From positions 221,398,928 through 221,462,927 of the forward strand of contig NC_090441.1 in the NCBI RefSeq assembly GCF_031143425.1: DNA of 64,000 nt, read 5' to 3'. Positions 35,915-48,900 of the stretch are shown piece by piece. Numbering within the stretch: position 1 is the first letter of the stretch; the number at the start of each line of letters is the position of its first letter. The translations under genes were made by a program, and so were the position numbers. Source of the DNA: Pleurodeles waltl (lineage: Eukaryota > Chordata > Amphibia > Caudata > Salamandridae). The notes beneath the pieces are model-generated. The model searched no databases and was not told the origin of the DNA. It saw only the letters and a program-made list of their open reading frames with translations.

Positions 35915-36401
35915 CCTGCATGTGCAATGTCTCCTGGTAGTCTGCGCTGTCCTGTCCTTGAATCCCTGTGACGATCTCCTCAGGGATGACGGCTGCGACC
36001 ATCTCCTCCATGTGGTCCAGGGCCTCCTGGTGTGCTGGACTCTCACCTCTAGTCTGCAGTGCTGCCTTCCTGTTCCTGGCCATCTTTTCCTTGGTCCTGC
36101 GCTTGCAGGCATGCCAGCGTTTCTTGCAATCAATGACTGTTCTGCGTACTTCAGCCACACTGTTCATCTTGTCGACAATGTGTTGCCATATGGCCTCTCT
36201 CCTACTGATTGGCAACTTTGATGTGACAAACAGTTGGTGCTGGTGTTCCGTCACCTCTTTAACCAGAATTTCCTGCTCCTCTGCACTAAAGTGACACTTT
36301 ATTTTCTTCTTAAAACTGTCCTGGTTCTTGTGTGGGTCCTCCTGGCTGGTTCCTGGTCTGCTGTCATCTTCCTGGGGTCTGTAGTGGCATCTGGGATCCA
36401 T
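35915..36401 (-). pseudogene. Harbinger Myb/SANT-like protein, exon 1 (unit II)
   Basis: This encodes the same residues and has the same donor as unit I exon 1. It is intact on its own and paired with a broken exon 2 at 33934-34693. Confidence 0.75.
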
Positions 36402-36662
36402 TTTGGCTCTCCTCTGGTGAAATGGCTGTGTTCGCAGTTTTTTTTACGCTATTGTGTAAAATAAAAAAAACGGCGCATATCCGGTTTGCGGTGTCGTAAA
36501 TCGACCCACAGTAATTTCCGCCGCGTTAATGTTGTTTTCATTTACGACTTGACGCCGCTGTGTGCGTCACAAATAATGACTCCCACCTGTTGTTTGCGTC
36601 AAAGTATAAATATGACGCCCACACGGCACACCAAAATGGCGTTAGCCGGCGGTAATATTTTT

Positions 36663-36676
36663 GACGCAAAACTGCG
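36663..36676 (+). other. Unit II/III junction at a hairpin arm
   Basis: This has the same break sequence as 13797-13810, so both junctions descend from one event. Confidence 0.75.
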
Positions 36677-36877
36677 TCTGCGTATTGACAACCGGTTAGC
36701 AGCCAAACACTTGTTCAGCCAAGGAAACACCACAATGCAGATGGCACATCCTACAAGCCTAGGATGCTACATAATATCACAAAAGAGTCACAGACAACAC
36801 AAGACAACTACTGCAATGAAAGGTCATTTCAATAGGGCCAGCTACATCAACATGATCCCATACATTTTCTCTTGCAG

Positions 36878-37254
36878 CTGATCAGGGGTATGGCATCCAG
36901 CCATGGATTATGACACCATTTGGCAACCCGAGTACTGCAGCAGAGCCTGCCTACAACGACGCACATAGGAGGACACACAGCATTGTCGAGAGGACCTTTG
37001 GCATCCTCAAGTCAAGGTTCCAGTGCCTCGACATCACTGGTGGTAGCCTCCTATATGCGCCGCAGATTGTCTGTAGGATCATCCTAACATGTGCAATATT
37101 GCACAACATTTGCATCAAAAGGAACATTCCCCTCCTGGAACCAGAGCCACACATGCCTGAAGAGGAGGATGCTGGCCTGCAACATGAGGGGGAACTACAG
37201 AACACAGCTGCTGGTATACGGAGGCGGCAACAGATTGTAAATAATTTCTTCTGA
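36878..37254 (+). pseudogene. Harbinger transposase, last exon only, unit III
   Basis: This is identical in layout to 14012-14388, with the same acceptor, VERTFG motif and stop. It too is cut off from any upstream transposase exon by the unit junction at 36676/36677. Confidence 0.85.
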
Positions 37255-37290
37255 ATATGATCACCTTCACCACTTTAGTTAACGAATTGA

Positions 37291-37296
37291 AATAAA
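37291..37296 (+). terminator. Polyadenylation signal after transposase exon, unit III
   Basis: AATAAA has the same spacing from the stop as in unit II. Confidence 0.65.
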
Positions 37297-40032
37297 CACC
37301 TATTCTAATCACCATATCATGGTCTGGCTATTCCTTTTTGCACACCTTCATCTCAACTTATCAGAATAAGAGTGTTGCCTCATGGAGCATTGCTGAGATA
37401 CTCAGTAGGACACGGAACTTCCCAGAGCTAATGTGATGCCTAACATACAATGGTCACATACACACACACTCTTAATGACATATATCAAGTACATTTCTCC
37501 TTTGAAGGCCAATAGCACAGGACCACACCTATGTTACACATACATGTTGAAAGCAAGGTCCAACACAGCACATGGCACACAACTAAGACACCATCACTCA
37601 AATAGGGGAAAACAAGCCTCATACATGAGGCAGTCAATGTGCTTTTGCATCAGTAACAGGAATGTCTGACCAGACCCTTGACAGCAGTAATTCCAACTGT
37701 ATCCAATATGTGCAAGGACTATCTGTGACCAGAGTTCCATAGAAGCAGAACATGAACAGGGCAAGTGCCACACATATGAGCAGCATGCACACATAACATT
37801 CCATGTACATGTCAGCCCATTTCCTAACTCCTGACACACCCATGCACCTGGTCACAACCCACCTGTCGGAAGAGGTCCCTGGAATACTAAGATGTGTACC
37901 CTGATATTACCCCCTCTACACACACAGACCAACATTAGCAATCCAGTGTGCTACACCCTTTCCTATGGTATGCCATTGTCATAGTACATCTGACTGCATG
38001 GACGTCAGGTCAATTTATACACTGTCTTCTAGTTTCAAAGCCCTGTTAGCACATGTAGATTGCTTCCCGTGTGAAAATGTCTGTTGGCCCTTAGAATGCA
38101 AACTGACCTACAGGACTGGTGGGAAACAGAGGAAGCCCACACGTGTGATAACCTCCATGCACACCAACCATTTCAACAAGCACTGCCCCTGCTGATGCCT
38201 GGAACAGCATAGGAGTTTCCATTTAGTCAATTACACCATTAAGCATTGATACTAATTAAGCTGTGTAACACAGCCCTCAGGTTCAGTTGTCGCCTTCAAA
38301 AACACAGGACATACACAGTTTGACATGTCAACTCTCTAGTTTGTCCTCCAAACAGTCTGAGTCAGACCACTGATTATGTAACTTGTCAAACTGCTGGATC
38401 CTGAATCACCCTGCATTCTGTCAGCCTGACTGGCATCTGTCTGTGCGTCACACTAAAGTTTCCCTGTGTCTACATATGTACCACACTTGCGTTAGCAAAC
38501 CTCTCAATCATCAGGGGGTATTGGGCATGGGCTTCTTCAATGCATACACAAATACATTGTATGGCATCATCTGCCTTTTAACTGTACCATTTGAGTAAAA
38601 TCCTCTGGGAAAAGCAAAATTCATGACCCATCCCTTGTCTGGGTCTCATTTATGCATGAATGACAAAGTGTGACAGTGTCCCAGGGCTGTAGGCAGGGAT
38701 TGGGTACGGGGCTTTCAGCACAACCAGCAACCTCAGATAATGTCCATGAAAAACACACACATGTCAGGACCATGACAGTTCACACACAGAATCACAGTGC
38801 GCACAACATAGTGATGGGCCGTGTGTGGTGAATAGCTGCGAGAATAATCAGCACAGAGGCTATGATGTTCCTAGATGCAGTGGGAAGTGCAGAAGCCAAC
38901 CTGTGTACAAATGTTGTAATTACACCTGCCGGAACATGACATCTGAGACATTATCTCACTCAGCACACCAAGGTTGCCCTGTTGACTGTCTCATTACACG
39001 TCTTTAGTGACAGGGTGGGACCATCCACATGTAGGTTCACATGTCCACATACACTTTACTCACATTAATCAACCAAGGATACTCAGGAGACACAGGAATA
39101 GCTGCCACTGACACATGATGAGTCCTGGACCGAACTGTGACAAATTACACCCCAAACAATATACAGGATCATATTTGGACCACACAAATGAATAAGACAC
39201 CTATGTGCAATTGATCACTGGAAATATGTGGACACGTGCTGTCTTGTATGCTGGTCCACCACAGCCACTTGATAGTTGGGGCTCACTTCTATGGCCTCAA
39301 CTGTGGTGTCATCATACATTTGAGATTCACCCTTGTCTGTCTGTGCAAACAACATGGTACCCACTTCCGCAATGCATGTGTATGACTCACTGTGGGATTC
39401 ACCAACTAGTGCCTAGGAAGCTGTTACCAAAACTCTAGGACATAGGATGTTAAAAATTGGACCATTGACATGAACAATCGTCTGCCATCTATCTGGTGCA
39501 TGCTTTGTCACATGTGGTGTCTACATTACTCTAAATCTTGGAAGTCCACATTACGGATGTTGCTACATGTACGACTAACACATGCCCTCTCTCAGTTCCA
39601 CAATGACTTGCATCTAAGGATTGGACACATGGACGTCACATTCATACAAGCATATGTACAATTATGCTTCATGTGATACACACACACTTGGTCAACAAAT
39701 ACATTAGTTGCCAAAGCACACACTTTGAGCCAAAGGCATTTAGGTACTGTACATATGTGCGTCACATTGCTATCCTCTCCTTATGCCAAACATGCACAAT
39801 TTGTGCAACACATATATGTAGGCCAACCATTCTGTCAGCCAACCATAAAAATACAGTGAAGGGAGTAGCGGATCATGGTCCGCTGCAGTATGATGTCACA
39901 CATGTGAACATACACCATCAACACCATAGTGTCTTCAATCAGCCTATTTCTGATGTGTCCCAAATGTAACATAACAAAAAAACAAGAAACATTGCCCAAA
40001 ACCAGTTAATGCACTGAAATGTTGACGTTTCT
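37297..40032. other. Harbinger interior without genes, unit III
   Basis: This is a near-identical copy of 14431-17164, with the same ACATGT-rich, gene-free character. It has a two-base insertion near 37836. Confidence 0.5.
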
Positions 40033-40231
40033 AGCGTTATGCGTCACGTTTTGTCTACCAAAACTGTATTTGTGTCATTTTATTTGACGCACAGGAGTGA
40101 AAATTAGCCAGCATCCAGATATTTGTACAGGCCATGTACTATTATGTGGATGCGGGCTAATTATCACTCCTGTGCGTCAAAAAAAATGACGCAAATACAG
40201 TTTTGGCAGACAAAAAATTATGCATAACGCG
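40033..40231. repeat. Long inverted repeat upstream of exon A, unit III
   Basis: This is a copy of 17165-17363 with the same arms and loop. Confidence 0.7.
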
Positions 40232-40638
40232 AAAAAGGCAGGACATTTCATACAGGAAGTGATGTAATAGGATATCCTGTTTACAGATCATGTACAGTGG
40301 GTGTACTTTCACATTCACTTTGCAGTCTATGATCCTTCTAGACTGTATGGCTGTGTAGAGAGTGGTGTCCAGAGATTTTGTGCTTTTTTGTCCTGTGTGC
40401 TATCTGTAAAGTCCATTTGTGAATTAAATAATGTTGCTGTATACTGTACTACTGTGTTTTGTCTAAATTTGTCCATTTATCTTGTGTTTTTGTTGTTTGT
40501 GGGAGTCTGTTGTGGGTAGTGGTAGTTTGGGGATAGTTGGGCTCTTTTAGTGGTTAAGTTTACTTTTCATCTGTATTTGTACCCCTACTTTCCCCCTTTT
40601 CTATTTCTTTTACCCCTATTCCTTTTCACTTTTCCAGT

Positions 40639-40924
40639 ATGTCTGGTAGGCCACGTCTTGGCAGGATGGGTGAAGAGGAGTTGGGGGGCTTAATCTGGCT
40701 TGTGTGCCATTTCTTTCCACTCATGATTGAGGCAGGGGGCAGGGTGATACAGGGGTATCCGACAGAGGCGCGCAGAATCCGGTGGGGAAAGGTGCTGCAT
40801 CACCTGCAGCGTGCATATGCCAGCCAGAGGAATGACCACCAGCTGAAGCACCGGTGGGCTGACCTCATCACCAGGGAGCAGGATCTCTTAGACCACCTGG
40901 GAATCGTGATTGGCGGCACTGTTG
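40639..40924 (+). CDS. Trihelix/Myb-like accessory protein, exon A (unit III)
   Basis: This copy gives the same 95 residues as the unit II exon A and has the same GTGAGT donor. It would splice to exons B and C at 53015-53074 and 54079-54575. Confidence 0.65.
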
Positions 40925-42957
40925 GTGAGTACTAATCATGTAAATGTGCACAATTAAATGCTCTGTAGTGACATAAGAGGATTTGTACTATGTCTGCCAG
41001 CTACTTGCTGACTGTGTGTAATGCTGGGGAAACAAAGGGATAATTGATGCACTATGGCAAGGATCACAATTGCTAGCTATCAGGTAGCACGTGCTCAGCA
41101 AACTTACAGGATATTTTTCCATGAAGTAAATTGGTGCGGCCTTTTTGTCAGACAACCAAACTAAATAGGAGCCAATCATGTCTATATAGGGTACTATTGA
41201 CAGAGAAGTAAAGATATACCAACATATTGGCTAACTTTGTTGACTCAATAGCTAGACTGACTTTAGAATCACTACATGATGGTGAAAATGAGTGCTGCTT
41301 TCACGTCAATTGATAATAGCAAAGTGGCTCAGACATATGTCTCATGTGAGTCTGGTGAGCGTGGAAGGAAAGCGTTCACGGAAGTACTATGAATGTTTGG
41401 GATTATTGTGTTCCTTGATCTTTTTGGATACATGTCAGATGTGGATTTGAAAACATTGTGAAAAGGTGTAAGGTGTCCTCAGCCAACATCTTAGAATGTT
41501 TGTTGGAGTTAGTTGTGCCACATTCCAAATATGGATGGCAGTCCAAGTGTATGCACATGGCTTCACATCTCCATGGTTGGTGCAAATCACCATAGCTGGG
41601 CCACATCAATTGAATCAAATGTAACAACAGGGGGTCTTAATAAAGTCCCTGCCCCTCCCTCTGTACATTGTACCTATGTGTCATTAATGTGTCATGGCCA
41701 CAAGGCTTGTTTGACTGGTAATGCAGTCCTCAAGCAACCAGGTGTAGGAAAGTACCATCTTGCCTGGCATGTTACCCCCATATTTCACTGTATATATGTT
41801 GTATTAGTTGTATGTGTCACTAGGACCCTGCCAGCCAGGGCCCCAGTGCTCATAAGAGTGCCCTGTATGTGTTCCCTGTGTTATGACTAACTGTCTCACT
41901 GAGGCTCTGCTATCCAGAACCTCAGTGGTTATGCTCTCTCATTTCTTTCCAAATTGTCACTAACAGGCTAGTGACCAGTTTCACCAATTTACATTTGCAT
42001 ACTGGAACACCCTTATAATTCCCTAGTATATGGTACTGAGGTACCCAAGGTATTGGAGTTCCAGGAGATCCATATGGGCTGTAGCATTTCTTTTGCCACC
42101 CATAGGGAGCTCTGACAATTCTTACACAGGCCTGCCACTGCAGCCTGAGTGAAATAACGTCCACTTTATTTCACAGCCATTTACCACTGCACTTAAGTAA
42201 CTTATAAGTCACCTATATGTCTAACCTTTACCTGGTAAAGGTTGGGTGCCAAGTTACTTAGTGTGTGGGCACCCTGGCACTAGCCAAGGTGCTTCCACAT
42301 TGTTCAGAGCAAATTCCCCGGACTTTGTGAGTGCGGGGACACCATTACACATGTGCACTATACATGTGTCACGACATATGTATAGCGTCACAATGGAAAC
42401 TCCAAACATGGCCATGTAACATGTCTAAGATCATGGAATTGTCACCCCAATGCCATTCTGGCATTGGGGAGACAATTCCATGATCCCCCGAGTCTCTAGC
42501 TCAGACCCGGGTACTGCCAAACTACCTTTCCCGGGGTATCACTGCAGCTGCTGCTGCTGCCAACCCCTCAGACAGGTTTCTGCCCTCCTGGGGTCCAGCC
42601 AGGCTTGGCCCAGGAAGGCAGAACAAAGTTCTTCCTCAGAGAGAGGGTGTTACACCCTCTCCCTTTGGAAAAAGGTGTTGGGGCTGGGGAGGAGTAGCCT
42701 CCCCCAGCCTCTGGAAATGCTTTCATGGGCACAGATGGTGCCCATTTCTGCATAAGCCAGTCTACACCGGTTCAGGGATCCCCCAGCCCTGCTCTGGCGC
42801 GAAACTGGACAAAGGAAAGGGGAGTGACCACTCCCCTGACCTGCACCTCCCCTGAGAGGTGCCCAGAGCTCCTCCAGTATGCTCCAGACCTCTGCCATCT
42901 TGGAAACAGAGGTGCTGCTGGCACACTGGACTGCTCTGAGTGGCCAGTACCAGCAGG

Positions 42958-42965
42958 TGACGTCA
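42958..42965 (+). promoter_or_regulatory. CRE-like palindrome in LTR-B, unit III
   Basis: TGACGTCA is in the same LTR position as 20090-20097. Confidence 0.45.
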
Positions 42966-44492
42966 GAGGCTCCTTCTGATAGGCTCCTCCAGGTGTTGCT
43001 AGCCTATCCTCTCTCCTAAGTAGCCAAAACTCCTTTTCTGGCTATTTAGGGTCTCTGCTTTGGGGAATTCTTTAGATAACGAATGCAAGAGCTCATCAGA
43101 GTTCCTCTGCATCTCTCTCTTCACCTTCTGCCAAGGAATTGACCGCTGACTGCTCTGGAAGCCTGCAAAACTGCAACAAAGTAGCAAAGACGACTACTGC
43201 GACCTTGTAACGCTGATCCGGCCGCCTTCTCAACAGTTTTCCTGGTAGTGCACGCTGTGGGGGTAGTCTGCCTCCTCTCTGCACTAGAAGCTCCGAAGAA
43301 ATCTCCTGTGGGTCGACGGAATCTTCCCCCTGCAACCACAGGCACCAAAAGACTGCATCACCGGTCTTCTGGGACTCCTCTCAGCACGACGAGCGAGGTC
43401 CCTTGAACTCAGCAACTCTGTCCAAGTGACTCCCACAGTCCAGTGACTCTTCAGTCCAAGTTTGGTGGAGGTAAGTCCTTGCCTCCCCACGCTAGACTGC
43501 ATTGCTGGGTACCACGTGATTTGCAGCTGCTCCAGCTCCTTTGCACTCTTCCAGGATTTCCTTTGTGCACAGCCAAGCCTGGGTCCCAGGCACTCTAACC
43601 TGCAGTGCACGACCTCCTGAGTTATCATCCGGCGTCGTGGGACCTTCCTTTGTGACTTCGGGTGAGCTCTGGTTCACTCCACCTTGTAGTGCCTGTTCCG
43701 GCACTTCTGCGGGTGCTGTTTGCTTCTGAGTGGGCTCCTTGTCTTGCTGGACACCCCCTCTGTCTCCTCCCGCAATTGGCGATATTCTGGTCCCTCCTGG
43801 GCCACAGCAGCATCCAAAAACCCTAACCGCGACCCTTGCAGCTAGCAAGGCTTGTTTGCGGTCTTTCTGCACGGAAACACCTCTGCAAGCTTCTTCACGA
43901 CGTGGTACATCCATCCTCCAAAGGGGAAGTTTCTAGCCCTCTTCGTTCTTGCAGAATCCACAGCTTCTACCATCCAGTGGCAGCTTCTTTGCACCAACAG
44001 CTGGCATTTCCTGGGCATCTGCCCACTCCCAACTTGATCGTGACTCTTGGACTTGGTCCCCTTGTTCCACAGGTACTCTTGTCTGGAAATCCATTGTTGT
44101 TGCATTGCTGGTGTTGGTTTTCCTTGCAGAATTCCCCTATCACGACGTCTGTGCTCTCTTGGGAACTTAGGTGCACTTTGCACCCACTTTTCAGGGTCTT
44201 GGGGTGGGCTATTTTTCTAACCCTCACTGTTTTCTTACAGTCCCGGCGACCCTCTACAAGCTCACATAGGTTTGGGGTCCATTCGTGGTTCGCATTCCAC
44301 TTATAGAGTATATGGTTTGTGTTTCGCCTATACCTATGTGCTCTCTTTGCAATCTATTGTGACTATACATTGCTTGCATTGTTTTCTATTGCTATTACTG
44401 CATATTTTGGTATTGTGTACATATATCTTGTGTATATTTGCTATCCTAATACTGAGGGTACTCACTGAGATACTTTGGCATATTTTCATAAA

Positions 44493-44498
44493 AATAAA
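44493..44498 (+). terminator. LTR-B polyadenylation signal, unit III
   Basis: AATAAA is at the position matching 21625-21630. Confidence 0.6.
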
Positions 44499-44704
44499 GT
44501 ACCTTTATTTTTAGTATATCTGTGTATTGTGTTTTCTTATGATATTGTGCATATGACACCAGTGGTATAGTAGGAGCTTCACATGTTCACATGTAAGCTG
44601 CTCTGATAAGCTATCTTTTCTATCAGCCTAAGCTGCTAGACACCTCTCTACACTAATAAGGGATACCTGGATCTGGTGCAAGGTGTAAGTACCCCTTGGT
44701 ACTC

Positions 44705-45583
44705 TGTGGTTCTAAAAATTCTGGACCCATGTAATTTACTTTGCCACAGCAGTACGATTTTAGTATCAAAAGACCGATAATGACTAGTACACTAAGCATG
44801 AGCATTTTTGCTCAATTCCAGCAGCGTTTTCACCTCGAAATCGCCATTTTCGTCCTGCACTCGTGGCTCTCATTTTATACACGGCAGCCATTTTTAAAAG
44901 TTGCCCTCACATAGGCTTATAATACAGTCAGATTTGATTCCAAGGACACGTACACCTTGATTGACTTTTCTTTGACCTGGGCAAGCTGGAACCATTGCCT
45001 CAGGCCAAACCTGTTTGGTCAGTCCCTCTCCCAGTGGCCGAATCAGATAGCATCAAGGCACACCATGCCATAAAACCCTTATTATCGCTCACACACCCTG
45101 CCTAATCTTGCTCACACCTGCACCTGCTCTTTTCTTCTTCTTACTTTACGAGGGGGAGGTGCCCGTTTTTATTGGGGGTCCACACTTATCTGATGTAAAA
45201 TACTAGGCCTTGCCGGGTAATTTATTATGGGTTGGATGACATGAAATATGAGGTTTCATCATGACACTGTTTTTTCCTTTGTAGTGAAAACATGTGAATG
45301 ACCAACCAAAATGTCAAGAATGTTTGCCTGAAGCTTAAAAAACTGTATATAAGGAAACCTGACTTTGCATTGAAACACAGTCTCCTGAGAACATACAAAC
45401 CGTGCTGTTGTACTTCTAGGACGCTTGTTACTTGGCTGCAGCCAATACATTCGATCTTTGACTTCACCTAGTAGACTCTGAGTTTCTGTGGTCTGAATCA
45501 GGAAAGTACCAGAGGTCTTTGGGTGTACCCTGGCACCGCTGGGTTACCGGATCAGTACCGGTTCTGAAAAACCCAGTACCTCA
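44705..45583 (+). repeat. LTR-A 5' LTR, unit III
   Basis: This is an 879-bp LTR preceded by ACTC and followed by the primer-binding site. It is nearly identical to the unit II 5' LTR, with about two differences, including the shared AATACA change. Confidence 0.9.
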
Positions 45584-45585
45584 GT

Positions 45586-45603
45586 TGGCACCCAACGTGG
45601 GGC
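45586..45603 (+). promoter_or_regulatory. LTR-A primer-binding site (tRNA-Lys type), unit III
   Basis: This has the same 18 bases and the same two-base spacing from the LTR as in unit II. Confidence 0.85.
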
Positions 45604-45828
45604 GATACCAGCGGTACCAGTCCAAGCCTGAGGTCCGTGGGGAGCTTCGTGTGAAAATTCTGGAGGAAGGCCGCCACTTCATCGACCCCTGCATGTCGAT
45701 GTGGTCCGAAAGTCTTTGCTGCGAGGTTCCCAGCTTCCCGACGGCTACGAAGGACTGCTGCCCTGGCTATCGCCCTGATTTGGACCCTTGATGTTTGGTA
45801 GAGCGAAACGATAAGACGAGTCTTCTGG

Positions 45829-45836
45829 TGACGTCA
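45829..45836 (+). promoter_or_regulatory. CRE-like palindrome in LTR-A leader, unit III
   Basis: TGACGTCA is in the same leader position as in unit II. Confidence 0.4.
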
Positions 45837-45874
45837 TCGATATTTTCAGTTAAGTATAAGTGGAGCGTCTCCCA

Positions 45875-45922
45875 GTCCTTAGTTGGACACATGGTTTGGT
45901 CCTTAGTTGGACATTTGGTTTG
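45875..45922 (+). repeat. Leader 24-bp direct repeat, unit III
   Basis: This is the same pair of 24-base repeats as in units I and II, with both stem-loops intact. Confidence 0.55.
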
Positions 45923-48900
45923 GTATCCCTTCGGGATCACTTTGATTTGGAACTTGCAAGTACCAAAGCCGAAGGACTCGTGTATTCAAGAGACTATCGT
46001 AAACGATAATCCTTTGAAGTTTGAAGCTAGACTAGTGAGCGAAGATGCCTGGTCTTAGCAGACTTGGAAATTTGTTTTGTCTTGGTTGTAAAAGGGACTC
46101 CCGGTTGGAGGACTCATGTCCGGTTCCTCCGATTGGAACTCCAACCTATGAACTATATGTGAAGCACGGAGTAGGCCCCATCACGTTTAATAAAGTATGG
46201 GTCTGCTATTCTTGGAAATAATTGAGAAAAGTTTTCTTTTTTTCTTGTAAATATGACTTACAACTAGGATCTGCAAACGGTTCTGTAAGTAAATTGCGAC
46301 GGCGCTATTTATGAAAAATGGCTAAAGCGCGCTGTATTGTGTGTACTGAGTGTTTTCTGTTTATATCTGAAATGAGCTCAATGTGTGTTTGTGGGTCTTC
46401 TTGATGTTTACAGTTTGTTAAGTAAAATGTTGGTTAATTAATATTAAGTAGAAACTTAGAAAAAATCCAGAAATGAACCATGTGATGTGTCAACATAGCT
46501 ATATGTTGCTCTTTAATTTATAGAATGAGCAATTGTGCACATATACAAAACTGCCATTAAATGCTTAATAAATTAGAAAACACATTCAATAGATATAAAT
46601 AGGGCCCCAAAAAAAAAAACTAAATTATCTATTTTTGCAAAAAAAACAAAAAAAAATGTACAGCATTTTTCTTAGATGCATTGTATTAGATGTTCACAGG
46701 CAACCTTTTCAGCTGCAGTATATTTGATAGGAATGTTCAATTCAGCCAGCACTTTCCCAGTTAAACACGGGTGGAATTTTGCATAACCTTCCTTTTAAAT
46801 GAAAGTGGCGCAAAAATGTGACGCATTTCAAGTTAGGCTTATGCGCTTAGGCTTGTGAGTTAATGTATCCCAAATAATAGGCAAGGGATGCAGCTTGCTT
46901 TTATATGTGGAATTAGCACAAAAAAAAGAATAATTGGGTTTTTATTTTTATTTTAAAAAGAAAATTATTAATTATGGAAAAATTATTTACAAAATAAGTG
47001 CCTTTCAAAATCGTTTTTTAATATTTATAAAACTTAATACCTATACTATGACCTCCTAACATTAAAATTTAATTTAAGTTATGTTGCACCACTAAAATGA
47101 CATTTGTATGTGCAATTTTCCCTTGGCGCAGGAGCAAACAAGCTCATTTCTATAAAGTATAAGTTAATATTTTCAATGGCTGACTCATGGATTGTGTAAT
47201 AGACATTCTGGTAATGCATATTATATAAGAAAATTGTAGGATATTGATTTTTTAATGCCTAAAATATCAAAGTCGATTTTGGGCAAAAGCACTGTTTAAA
47301 CTGCATTTTCTTTCATTCAGAGTACTTTTTAAAGTGTCTCAGGCTTCAGTAAATGCATACATTTAGGTTTGATATATATTTGCAGGTTGTGCCTTCTTAT
47401 GATTCAATGAGTCAATGTGCCAGTCGAAAGGCTTGTTTTAATATCAAGGTTGAAGGTTCTAACTTCAGCTGGGCCTACTGAGACGTTCATTCATTCGAGG
47501 TTGATGAAATATGTACCATTGCATGGGATTGCAACAAGCATTTATTCTAACAACTGGTATGTGTGTTATTAAGGTTTGTGAATTATTCACAGTAAATGTA
47601 GTTTAATAATCTGGAAATAGAGATCATTTTTTTTAGCGCCTAAAAAGGAACATTTTTTTTTTTTTAAATAGAGTGAATTATTGCAGGTTAGAAGGAAAAT
47701 AGGAAGGCCTACTGTCTTTGACAGATTCAGAGTGGCAGAAGCTAGGAGAGCTACAGAGGCTGGCTCAAGTCACGCTGCTGAGATGCTATCTTTAGTTTTC
47801 CCATAAACAATGGAGGAGGCTGTCATGTTGACACTTGTGACCTTTTAAATTAGGGCCTTGTCTCTGTGAAATGCAGAATGACCCTACGGGCCTCTAAAAG
47901 TGGGATTTCTGGTTTCTCCAGAAGAACATCAAAACAATTAAAGAACTTAATTCCAAAGGGAAAATATAAAAAAAAGGGGTTTCTTCGAAAGTCCCAACAT
48001 CATGTTAAATGCTCTGCAGAACTGATACATTTGTGTCTCCGCTCTAAAAAAATAAAATGATGCCTGCTAGTTGCTTTTATTTGACAGAAAACGAAGTGTT
48101 GCATTAAGTCTTAGACAGAAAATAAGATGCAGCCCTTTTCTAAAATTTTGAAGGCTACATGCCTTAATGAGAACGATTTGCTAATTAAGACTTATTTTTC
48201 ACAGTGGAAATTGTAGGTGCCAAATTAATATGGAGTGTCAGTGTAACAATTTTTACTTTTAGAAAGGTAAAACTAAGGTGGTTTGATGTTGCGAAGTAAC
48301 TGACAAGAGGGTAACAGTTAAGTAATGGAAATTTATTTTCATGTATTTGGTCCTATCATGAATTGTTCTTGCTGGTCCTGTATGTTAGAAGAGAAACAGT
48401 AAAGTTATATTTGACAGCAGATTTCCATTGCCTGGTGATCTACTGTCAAAAGGAGGGTAAGGATTTTAAACCTGACAAATTAAACAGGCCCAAATATTGG
48501 GTTTTGGGCTGCAGGTTTACAGTGCATAAAGTACATGACATGGTGTTGTGTGTCACCGCTTATTCACACATGCTATTGATTTGTCTATGCTTTTTGTGCT
48601 TGATACACAGCAAGTATATCTGATGGCTTGACGTTTTGTGCGTTTTTATTATTTTTTATTTGTTTTTTGCATGTTTGTTGCTGCTTTTGATACTATTACA
48701 AGCTCCCCTGTGTTGTGAGGGGATGGTCATGACGATGCCCATCGCTACGCAACAGTTGGTTGAACTTGTTCTGGTTACTAAATTCCACAGATAATGATAT
48801 TTCATGCTGTGAACATAAGAGACAACACTTCACCAGTGCATATCTATTTGGCTATAATGGTATTGAAGGAAAATAAAAAGAGATATACAGGATCAAAGTG

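Larger units (their letters stand above)
13811..36676 (+). repeat. Tandem unit II (complete)
   Basis: This is a complete copy of the tandem unit, running from the transposase intron to the same hairpin-arm breakpoint as unit I. It contains the transposase last exon, exon A, LTR-B, a full-length LTR-A with LTR-C inside, exons B and C and the minus-strand Myb gene. It has a private deletion of about 103 bases at 23768/23769 in the LTR-A leader. Its left part matches unit III best and its right part matches unit I best. Confidence 0.92.
41743..44704 (+). mobile_element. Solo LTR-B, 5' part, unit III
   Basis: This is a copy of the 18875-21836 LTR with CCAGG just before it and LTR-A interrupting at the same base. 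Only a few substitutions separate it from the unit II copy. Confidence 0.88.
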
